From: Deltaproteobacteria bacterium | GTDB lineage: Bacteria; Desulfobacterota; Desulfobacteria; Desulfobacterales; ETH-SRB1 | DNA length: 8,208 nucleotides | Reading direction: 5' to 3' | Assembly: GCA_019314185.1 (NCBI GenBank) | Contig: JAFCZU010000229.1 | Span: 1-8,208, forward strand | In this document: one piece after another, positions 1-5,845 of the stretch | How positions within the stretch are numbered: the stretch's first letter is position 1 | Layout of the letters: the number at the start of each line of letters is the position of its first letter | Made by a program: the position numbers and the translations under genes | The notes under the pieces: generated by a model | Told to the model about the DNA's origin: nothing | The model's database searches: none | The model's input: the letters and a program-made list of their open reading frames with translations, nothing else

Positions 1-97
1 GAAAAATTTGGTTGTTTTTTGAATATTAATTTAATATGATGTCAAAGTATATTGATTTTTCGGCATAGGTGTTTTTTTAAAAGTAAACTGTTTATAG

Positions 98-124
98 GGT
101 GGCTGAATAGTTACCAAATTTTTT
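98..124 (+). terminator. Possible rho-independent terminator (weak)
   Basis: On the + strand a 7-base arm (GGTGGCT, 98-104) can pair with AGTTACC (109-115) across a 4-base GAAT loop, using two G-U wobbles. Three A residues and a run of six T (119-124) follow. On the minus strand the wobbles become A-C mismatches, so the + orientation is favoured. It would serve a + strand gene left of the window, which cannot be seen. Bases 1-153 are otherwise AT-rich with no supportable gene. Confidence 0.2.
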
Positions 125-153
125 ACAAATACACACCTTAACAATCTCATAAA

Positions 154-497
154 TCAAAAAATAACGAATATACACTGGAATGCCAGAGCCTCATATCGAT
201 TCTGAAACAGATGCCCGTGGCGTTTGTGCCGCCGATTGTAGTGCATTGCATAGCTGGTTAAAAGGCGTTTCATAACCGTAGAGATCGGCGTGGTCCCGGT
301 TTTCAGCAGCAGGTGAAAATGATTGGGGATCAACGCCCACGCAAAGCATTGTGTGTTTGTGTCAGTCAGGATTAAAACGAGCCGGTCAACAAAAAAATCC
401 CGATCGGCATTATCATCAAACACCTTTCTTTGGGCTATCCCCTGGAAATAATATGATGTAGCGCCCCCGGCGCATCTATGCGGGCTTTGCGTGGCAT
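154..497 (-). pseudogene. REP-associated tyrosine transposase relic (Y1_Tnp, IS200-like), frameshifted and 3'-truncated
   Basis: This is a remnant of a Y1 single-strand transposase of the REP-associated (RAYT/TnpA_REP) type. The downstream frame carries the family hallmarks: CFAWALIPNHFHLLLKTG with the HFH metal-binding HUH motif, then RRHKRHGHLFQNRYE. The ORF seems to begin at 423, but reading upstream gives an ATG at 497 encoding MPRKARIDAPGALHHIISRG, the classic RAYT N-terminus. That frame stops at TAG right after SRG. Restoring one base near 437 joins the frames as SRG-IAQRKVFDDNADRDFF, so a single-base deletion broke the gene. Family similarity ends near position 190 (RYE). The last dozen residues do not resemble the family, and the C-terminal part, including the expected catalytic tyrosine region, is missing from all three minus frames I checked. 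It has no obvious ribosome-binding site. It is almost certainly inactive and marks a past insertion at the edge of the cargo locus. Confidence 0.85.
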
Positions 498-646
498 AAA
501 AACTTCATAACATATAAAAAATCACATATCAACTTATATTCTGACGTACGTCCCCTACGTTTCCCCCAAAAGTAAGTTTGTCGAATGTCAAGGGCAAACC
601 CTCTTCCGCTCGCGCTCGCTAGGGCCTACCTGGAAAAAAAGAGATG

Positions 647-3600
647 TTACCACTGTTGACCCAGTCCCTCACCCGGTAGCATACTGGGTACCTCGGATTC
701 ACCGCGGAGGAAGCGATACAGGTCATCTATCTCTCCCGTACCTTCTCTACCGTAAAACAATCGACCTCCTCGAAAGCCCCATATGTGTGTGCCTATTGAA
801 ATGACGTATGGTCCGCGGCTCACAGAAAATTCTGCAAGTATACGCTGGCAAGGCACACATACATTTAAATCTAGACCAACCACACCCATTGCCCTGACAC
901 CCATCCCGGCAAGTTGGGGCTCCACGTGTAAGAACCGTTCTCTAGAAAGTCCTACTGGCCGAGGCCGGTGGGTGGACTCAAGTACATTCCGCAACAAATT
1001 CTCGACTTGGTTTCTTGCAGGACCACTACTCAAGATACCACTCAATGCCGGTTGGTCATTTATTATTTGATTTATGACCTGCTGCGTCGGCCGCCCTCTA
1101 GACCTACTACCGCTAATCGCATAAAGACTGCGCTCCTGCGCCAATGCGTCAATTATCCGAGTCCGATATTCCGGCTTAAATAGCGGAAAACCACGAGTGT
1201 TAACAGCCTGCTGCAGCGCATCATTTACTTGTTCCAATGATTCCCTCGGTAATCTTCGCGGGGCGCTAGCAGCAATCTGCCTTCCTGAATTTTTTAAGGC
1301 AGACATTTCTTGGAACGCTTCCGCCGCCGCCCTAGCTCTCCCTGCTAATACGAGCAACTCATCAGCATTGACGTCATCAAGGTCTATAAAGCATTGTGGA
1401 CCATTAGAAAAGCGACACCAATGACGGCTTTCTATATGTCGACGGTAGGTATGACTTCCAACGGGAATCTCTACATCATATTCTCTTGCATATCGGGGGT
1501 TAGTTACAGGCCTAACGTATTCAGGTGAGCGAACTCTACTACGGAGCATAGCTGCTTCAGTGGCAAGTTCTTCGGTCGATTCTTCCGCAAATTCACTCGC
1601 ACCACGTTCCGCGGCTGTTTCTGCCCCACCCCGTCCAGCAAGAGCCTCGACCGTCTCCTGCGCGCCTCGCTCCGTGGTCTCTCGAGTGGTCGTCTCCAGC
1701 GCTTCGCCCGCAGCCCTGCCAGCCATGGACTCAGCCATCTCCTCGCCCACCTCACGTGTGACTCGACCGCCAAGGGCGACCGCGACCTCATCACCGAAAC
1801 GGACTATCCTGGTTGCAATTCGAGTCAGCGCTTGAATCACTGAACCAATGGCACCCCGCCCGGCTCTCGCGGCCGCCGGAACAATGTTGTCCGCAAGACG
1901 CATCAACAATCTGCCAAGACGCCCCAAGAGGCGAAAGATGGGGCCGAAAATAATATCGCTGGCGTAGTCCACAACCCTCGCTATCTTCTGAATGACCTTC
2001 ATGATTCCCTTGGCAAAGGTGACGGTACCGGCGCTCAAATAGGCAATTACGACCTCGGCGACGATGGTACCGCCGAGCCAGCCGATGAACTTGCCAACCC
2101 TGAAGACCGCGCGCGAGCCGACTCTTTCTGCGCCCGGCGCCAGCAGGGCGTCGATGGTCCGGTCTGCAAGCTGCCGCCCCTGCGCCTGGATATAGTCCTG
2201 CCCGCGCTCCCACAACTGGCCGAGGCGTTCGCGTAAGGTCTCGAAGGTGGATCCTTCACTCCCGCTAAAGTACTCCCTCAACGCGCTGTATAAATTGTCC
2301 CTGATAGTCTCGGACGGTTCCCTCAGGTCCTGACCCAACCTACTTAAGCGCACGCCAATCTGTTCCAGACTTTGGTCCGTCTCAGTCCCCGGCGCCGCCT
2401 GGGTTGACCCACGCTGGCGCTCTGTACGCCCACCAGAAAGCCCTGCTGAAGAACGGCTCGGTTCACCAGTGCCTGCCACGGGCTGTTGAGACGGCCTGCG
2501 GCGCCTAGGACCAAACAATCGACCAGCGATATCGGAAACCCACACCGAAAATCTGAAAGGTGCGACGGCAAGTTGGAAGAGCAGCTTGAACGGGTCTGTG
2601 AGCGCTTCCCAGATTCCCTGCAACACGCCCACCACAAAGCCGATAACAAACTCCGGTCCCGAGAAGAGGAGTATTCGCGCGATCCTGTCTGTAGCTTCGA
2701 TTTTCTTTTCCGGGTCCCTTTCCCGAATGCGCTCCAGAAAAGCAATGATCCCGGGTTTGAGCACATGCCAAAGCGGGCCGAATGTAGGAAAATCTGGGAT
2801 ACTCCTAAGGAACTCAGTGATGATCCTCAACACAAAATCAATAATAGGTTCCTTATAGCAGTTGGGTATCAGAAGCCAGGCGCCTAGGGCGAGCATGTAC
2901 ACGATGATCCCGGGGAGAAGCGGGGGATTTAATGCTCCGATTCCCAGCATGGTAACGATACTTGCTATGGGTCTGACCCTTTCCCAGGTGCGGGCGATCG
3001 TTCTACGGGCCTTCGCCAGATACTTTGGCAACGAGGTCGTTGCCCAAATCCTGAAGCGCTTGACAGCACTGCGCAACCTACCCACGAAACGCACGGCCAT
3101 GTTCAATATCGGCACACCGGATAAATCGCCCAACAGGTTCAGGATGGAGGCCACGATGCCAGTCAGTTGACCGTTCAACCATCGAAAACCGCGTTCCATC
3201 GATCCACCGAAATCCTGCGCGACTTCGAGGAATCTGGGCAGGATCGTGTCTCGAACGGCAGGATCTTGAGTAGCACTGGCCACCATGTTCGGATCGTTTC
3301 GATGTACCCAGATCCAGCGCGCCATGGTCATGAAACTTCGTCCCGATTCAACCACTTCGTGGAGTAAACGCAGCGGACTGAAGCGGTAAAATCTGCGCCC
3401 GAGCTCCATAAAGTTACGGTACACCCTTGGCGCCGACCGCAGAAATCCTGTCCAGACCAGATTGGCCTTGTTCCTAAACCAAGTAAGAATATCTCCGGAA
3501 TCATCAGTGGATAGCCCCAGCCTCCGTGCAACCCAAGTCCACACAGGACCGACCAGCGTCCTCGCACGCGAAAGCCAAACGCGGAGCGTAGCCCCAAGGT

Positions 3601-5104
3601 TCTGCAAACCACTCCAGATTTGGGGTATGGCATCGACCGCCGGCTGGACAAAGAATCGGACTGTTTCCGCAATGAGCTCATTGACCCGGCTCACACCGGA
3701 ACGTAGGTTCTCGAATATCGGATTCTGGAGAAAGTCCCGTGCCAGTTCGTAGAGGTTGTTCATGTACGTGGCGAACGCCGAACAGGAGCCCCCATCTCCT
3801 GAAGCATTCCGCTGAAATCTCGCAAAAATGCGGATGAACCAGGCTTGCGCTCGCGCGAAGACGTCTCCCAGATCCACACGCCCGGACAGCGACGTGAACA
3901 CCCTTGCCAGAGTCGATCCGATACGCTCACGAATTACCTCCAGCGGCCCCCGCCGGATGAAGCTCACCAGCCCCTCTGGAAGCTGTGCTAGTATGAAACT
4001 GGTGGTCGTACCGGGAACCTCGGCAATGCGCTCTGCGACACTGCCCACAAACTCACGTCCTCTTTCGACAGCGCCACCAATGTCCTGGCGTATGCGCGCC
4101 CCAAAGGTGGTGACACTCTCGAGTGCGCCGCCACCGTTGTCCGTGCGTTGTATCACCTGTGTGGATGGTCCACCGCCTTGCTGCACCACATGCGTCGCCT
4201 CATGGGCCATCAGACCGATATCGTCGGCACTTTGATGCGGACCGAGCCAGATATGCGTGCCGTGGGTAAATGCCTTTGCCTGCAAAGATATGGCAGCATC
4301 GTTGGAATTTGCATCACTGTGCACACGCACATTACCGAGATCAGCCCCCAGAACTGGTTCTATGCGCGAGCGCACAGTATCGGGGAGTGGTAATCCTCCG
4401 CTTGACAATTGGATGGTGCGTTGGAAGTTAGGGCTGATACGTGGTGCGGACGCGCCTTCAGCCTTGGTCTGTATAGCGGGGCCTTCTCCATGATAATTTT
4501 CAGTATGTTCAGCGTGAATATGTTGTATGCTGAAGGCAGATAACCGTTTGGGTTGAATGATGGGTTCTTCCTCGTTTTTCGGTTCAACCATGCGCTGGAT
4601 ACCGGGCATAGCGTTTCCACTTAACTCCTCTTCCTCTTCTTCCTCAACCCGTCTTTGAATCAGAGAACTGGTCTGCTCAGTGATGAGTTTGGTCTGAACT
4701 AATTCCTCCTCTTCTTCCTCTACGTCCGTCTCTTCCTGTCTTTGAATTAGGGGAGTAATTTTATCAGAGATGGGTTTAGTCTGGACTACTTCCTCCTCTT
4801 CTTCCTCTTCCTCCACCGGTTGTCGCTGCAGCTGCGGCTCAGGTATCCGCATTACCGCATCCGCCATGCGGTCTGCCTCCTGCTCGTACTTGTCTCTTGG
4901 ATGGCCGATCTTAAGCTTGGCCTGCAAAGCCCCTGACCTGACCAGCTTCTGTACTGCCTGGTTGCCGATGGTCCTCTGGAGGTACAGGACCTGGTCTGCA
5001 GGTGAGTTCATTGATTGAGACTGGTCAGCATTCCTTGATTGAGATGCCGTATTTTCTCTTTTTACCTCAGGCTTCTTAGCAGCCACCTGGACTTTTTCAC
5101 CCAT
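647..5104 (-). CDS. DUF4157 eCIS-associated cargo protein with deaminase-like C-terminal domain
   Basis: A 1485-residue modular protein, predicted to be an effector carried by an extracellular contractile injection system. Seen in order: an N-terminal conserved segment (about 37-86, LQRTIGNQAVQ and DKYEQEADRMADAVM); glutamate-rich repeats (97-186); the DUF4157 domain (about 233-312) with zinc motif HEATH at 301-305; a long arginine/tryptophan-rich amphipathic middle (about 330-1110) with membrane-like stretches near 716-747, 811-834 and 1003-1026; an acidic Ala/Glu/Thr linker (about 1113-1190); a Cys/His-containing module (1196-1240); and a C-terminal region with HVE (1393-1395) and CVPC (1416-1419), the deaminase-superfamily signature. 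No signal peptide is present, which fits loading into an injection particle rather than Sec export. The start at 5104 is chosen for GAGG six bases upstream and because family-like sequence begins soon after. YkgJ lies 86 bases upstream; no gene follows before the transposase relic. DUF4157 as a mark of eCIS cargo is established; the deaminase activity is my inference. Confidence 0.93.
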   Translation of the reverse strand: MGEKVQVAAKKPEVKRENTASQSRNADQSQSMNSPADQVLYLQRTIGNQAVQKLVRSGALQAKLKIGHPRDKYEQEADRMADAVMRIPEPQLQRQPVEEEEEEEEVVQTKPISDKITPLIQRQEETDVEEEEEELVQTKLITEQTSSLIQRRVEEEEEEELSGNAMPGIQRMVEPKNEEEPIIQPKRLSAFSIQHIHAEHTENYHGEGPAIQTKAEGASAPRISPNFQRTIQLSSGGLPLPDTVRSRIEPVLGADLGNVRVHSDANSNDAAISLQAKAFTHGTHIWLGPHQSADDIGLMAHEATHVVQQGGGPSTQVIQRTDNGGGALESVTTFGARIRQDIGGAVERGREFVGSVAERIAEVPGTTTSFILAQLPEGLVSFIRRGPLEVIRERIGSTLARVFTSLSGRVDLGDVFARAQAWFIRIFARFQRNASGDGGSCSAFATYMNNLYELARDFLQNPIFENLRSGVSRVNELIAETVRFFVQPAVDAIPQIWSGLQNLGATLRVWLSRARTLVGPVWTWVARRLGLSTDDSGDILTWFRNKANLVWTGFLRSAPRVYRNFMELGRRFYRFSPLRLLHEVVESGRSFMTMARWIWVHRNDPNMVASATQDPAVRDTILPRFLEVAQDFGGSMERGFRWLNGQLTGIVASILNLLGDLSGVPILNMAVRFVGRLRSAVKRFRIWATTSLPKYLAKARRTIARTWERVRPIASIVTMLGIGALNPPLLPGIIVYMLALGAWLLIPNCYKEPIIDFVLRIITEFLRSIPDFPTFGPLWHVLKPGIIAFLERIRERDPEKKIEATDRIARILLFSGPEFVIGFVVGVLQGIWEALTDPFKLLFQLAVAPFRFSVWVSDIAGRLFGPRRRRPSQQPVAGTGEPSRSSAGLSGGRTERQRGSTQAAPGTETDQSLEQIGVRLSRLGQDLREPSETIRDNLYSALREYFSGSEGSTFETLRERLGQLWERGQDYIQAQGRQLADRTIDALLAPGAERVGSRAVFRVGKFIGWLGGTIVAEVVIAYLSAGTVTFAKGIMKVIQKIARVVDYASDIIFGPIFRLLGRLGRLLMRLADNIVPAAARAGRGAIGSVIQALTRIATRIVRFGDEVAVALGGRVTREVGEEMAESMAGRAAGEALETTTRETTERGAQETVEALAGRGGAETAAERGASEFAEESTEELATEAAMLRSRVRSPEYVRPVTNPRYAREYDVEIPVGSHTYRRHIESRHWCRFSNGPQCFIDLDDVNADELLVLAGRARAAAEAFQEMSALKNSGRQIAASAPRRLPRESLEQVNDALQQAVNTRGFPLFKPEYRTRIIDALAQERSLYAISGSRSRGRPTQQVINQIINDQPALSGILSSGPARNQVENLLRNVLESTHRPRPVGLSRERFLHVEPQLAGMGVRAMGVVGLDLNVCVPCQRILAEFSVSRGPYVISIGTHIWGFRGGRLFYGREGTGEIDDLYRFLRGESEVPSMLPGEGLGQQW
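725..952 (-). other. Deaminase-like catalytic core of the cargo protein (residues about 1385-1460)
   Basis: Residues 1391-1395 read FLHVE and residues 1416-1419 read CVPC. In the cytidine-deaminase superfamily, the His of H-x-E and the two Cys of C-x-x-C bind zinc while the Glu shuttles protons. I checked the codons: His CAC at 926-928, Glu GAG at 920-922, Cys TGT at 857-859 and Cys TGC at 848-850. Around them I read helix (HVEPQLAGMG), strand (RAMGVVGLDL), helix (CVPCQRILAEF) and strand (PYVISIG), the expected order for the fold. The Glu-to-Cys gap of 21 is somewhat shorter than the 26 I recall for DddA. The usual Pro before the first Cys is absent; the Pro lies inside the C-x-x-C instead. 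Substrate (DNA, RNA or nucleotide) cannot be told. An unrelated zinc-binding fold is the main alternative. Confidence 0.6.
1385..1519 (-). other. Cys/His/Arg-containing pre-toxin module (residues about 1196-1240)
   Basis: After the acidic linker the protein changes character to EYDVEIPVGSHTYRR, then HWCRFSNGPQCF. It is short, polar and strand-like, with two Cys (1230, 1238) and several His/Arg. The pattern HTYRR...WCRFS looks familiar from C-terminal regions of large secreted toxins, but I cannot name a family. It may be a conserved connector before the warhead or a separate small domain. About 150 residues separate it from the HVE motif. Confidence 0.35.
2603..2959 (-). other. Membrane-like hydrophobic segments in the cargo middle (residues 716-834)
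   Basis: Residues 716-747 form a long apolar run (starting SIVTMLGIGAL, ending MLALGAWLLI) broken by Pro-Pro. Residues 811-834 (ILLFSGPEF, then VIGFVVGVLQGIW) form a second. A third such run lies outside this interval near residues 1003-1026. They are embedded in Arg/Trp-rich amphipathic sequence. For a protein without a signal peptide, such segments suggest membrane insertion or translocation in the target cell, or hydrophobic packing in the loaded state. This is inference from composition only. Confidence 0.4.
4169..4408 (-). other. DUF4157 (eCIS core) zincin-like domain, residues about 233-312
   Basis: The domain runs from SSGGLPLPDTVRSRIEPVLG through NVRVHSDANSNDAA and AFTHGTHIWLGP to MAHEATHVVQQ, matching the DUF4157 pattern throughout. 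The HExxH zinc motif is intact as HEATH (residues 301-305, bases 4190-4204), so the metallopeptidase-like site looks competent. The family is established as a marker of eCIS-associated proteins. Whether it cleaves the protein itself, a particle component or a host target is not known to me. Confidence 0.93.
4592..4816 (-). repeat. Glutamate-rich imperfect tandem repeats (residues 97-171, trailing to 186)
   Basis: Three decaying copies of a unit with the form V-E(6-8)-xVQTKxI...xxLIQR are visible: residues 97-122 (eight Glu), 128-151 (six Glu) and 153-171 (seven Glu, with a shortened tail ending GIQR). A degenerate fourth piece follows (VEPKNEEEPIIQPKR, 173-187). At DNA level the + strand shows runs of TCC/TTC triplets beside a shared GGTCTG(G/A)ACTA block, so the copies arose by duplication. 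The Glu tracts are candidates for slippage and length variation. The region lies between the N-terminal motif and DUF4157 and is probably an acidic flexible spacer, perhaps used in loading. Confidence 0.8.
4847..4996 (-). other. N-terminal conserved segment of DUF4157 cargo (residues 37-86)
   Basis: The segment contains YLQRTIGNQAVQKL, a SGALQAKLKIG strand and DKYEQEADRMADAVMR. I recognise this arrangement as recurring at the front of DUF4157 proteins linked to eCIS loci. Its position before the repeats and the zincin-like domain makes it a candidate particle-loading or adaptor-binding signal; known eCIS effectors of the Afp/PVC type use N-terminal loading signals. The loading role here is inference. 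Confidence 0.55.
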
Positions 5105-5110
5105 TTGCTA

Positions 5111-5114
5111 CCTC
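5111..5114 (-). promoter_or_regulatory. Ribosome-binding site of the DUF4157 gene
   Basis: GAGG lies six bases before the ATG at 5102-5104 and supports this start. The upstream stretch is AT-rich (TTATTATTATCT), but I could not assign a convincing -35/-10 pair. Confidence 0.6.
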
Positions 5115-5190
5115 AACATTTAGATAATAATAAATAACCAAAGCTCACGCTCCACTAGAAAAAAACAACAGAAAACAAGAATCTATAAAT

Positions 5191-5748
5191 TCAACCCATC
5201 CCTTTTGAACAGCTGTATATCTCACCATTCTCCTTTTCGATCTTCTCTGCCAGTTCAGGATTAATGATCCCCTTCTCATAATCCTGCCACACCTTCCACT
5301 TCTCATTATCCTTACAGTCAAAACCCCGGCAGGGCACTGTCCTGTGTTCCCGTACTGTGCATTTATAGGTCTCCCTGTCAAGGTGAACACAGTATCCGTC
5401 ATCACCATGGGCGATAAGGTAGGGTCTTCCGAATTCCCAATTTATGATTCCCTCCTCCACATCCTGCCTGGAAAGAGCAAACGGGAACTTGCAGCAGATT
5501 GCCTTACAGATATCCAGCCGCTCCAGGCAATCAGAATCGGCTTCATGTTCAAAGGTATACTTATCGTATTCAGGATCCTGGTACATAAGACCCATCCTGC
5601 TTTCCACGAACTTCGAAAGCAGGCCTTTTTCATCCAGGATTTCTATGAGGGCATACAGGAAAGAGGCAACCTCAAGCGTCTTCGTGGTGTTGGAATTGAT
5701 GCGGGTGTGGGTGTAGAGCAGACCTCGGGAAAGTTCTTCATACTTCAT
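5191..5748 (-). CDS. YkgJ family cysteine cluster protein
   Basis: A 185-residue cytoplasmic protein of the YkgJ (CxxCxxCC) family, whose members are thought to bind a zinc or iron-sulfur cluster; their reaction is mostly unknown. The diagnostic block is ICKAICCKFPFALS at residues 80-93, preceded by Cys74, then GYCVHLD (Cys120), YKCTVREHRTVPCRGFDC (Cys130, 140, 145) and a late Cys180. The N-terminal 70 residues are helical and lack Cys. There is no signal peptide or membrane segment. The ATG at 5746-5748 has only a distant AGGA about 15 bases upstream, so translation may be weak. It lies 86 bases before the cargo gene on the same strand and may be co-transcribed with it. A role in maturing or protecting the cargo, or in an eCIS-linked redox step, is possible but rests on position only. 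Confidence 0.88.
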   Translation of the reverse strand: MKYEELSRGLLYTHTRINSNTTKTLEVASFLYALIEILDEKGLLSKFVESRMGLMYQDPEYDKYTFEHEADSDCLERLDICKAICCKFPFALSRQDVEEGIINWEFGRPYLIAHGDDGYCVHLDRETYKCTVREHRTVPCRGFDCKDNEKWKVWQDYEKGIINPELAEKIEKENGEIYSCSKGMG

Positions 5749-5787
5749 AGTAATACGCGAATTTCCTGTCTAATAAAATCATGAAAC

Positions 5788-5808
5788 AAAAAAAATGGAA
5801 ATATCCCA
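5788..5808 (-). terminator. Weak intrinsic terminator after paralogue B
   Basis: Read on the minus strand, TGGGA (5808-5804), loop TAT and TTCCA (5800-5796) form a 5-base-pair stem with one G-U pair, followed at once by eight T (5795-5788). It lies in the 97-base gap between paralogue B and the ykgJ-like gene. The stem is short, so partial read-through into the cargo genes is likely if it works at all. Confidence 0.35.
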
Positions 5809-5845
5809 ATAATATACCGTGGACTTTTGATGAGTTATGTTTTAA

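Noticed and set aside
23..37. AT-only inverted repeat (ATATTA...TAATAT)
   Set aside because: A six-base A/T stem in AT-rich DNA is expected by chance, and there is no poly-T tract or nearby gene start to give it meaning.
543..552. Perfect 10-base palindrome GACGTACGTC in the spacer between cargo gene and transposase relic
   Set aside because: It is too short to assign as an operator or REP element without a second copy, and none is visible in the window.
607..620. Short CGCTCG repeat as a REP-like element
   Set aside because: There are only two tandem partial copies, no symmetrical hairpin, and no second occurrence in the window.
634..660. Terminator directly after the cargo gene
   Set aside because: A run of seven T follows the stop on the minus strand, but I find no convincing hairpin before it.
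725..952. Naming the C-terminal domain DddA or a specific deaminase family
   Set aside because: Motif spacing (21 rather than about 26) and surrounding residues do not match DddA closely enough; only superfamily-level similarity is supported.
783..1835. Open frames on the + strand (783-1070, 968-1183, 1197-1424, 1560-1835)
   Set aside because: They lie opposite the cargo gene, have low-complexity Ser/Pro/Arg-rich translations and show no family resemblance. They are shadows of the real minus-strand frame.
1791..2766. Minus-strand open frames 1791-2213, 2047-2259, 2344-2766 and 2505-2771
   Set aside because: All overlap the cargo gene out of frame, in its GC-rich part where chance open frames are common; there is no recognisable protein pattern.
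5145..5408. Minus-strand open frame overlapping the ykgJ-like gene
   Set aside because: It is out of frame with the clearly conserved YkgJ cysteine pattern and has no ribosome-binding site or family resemblance.
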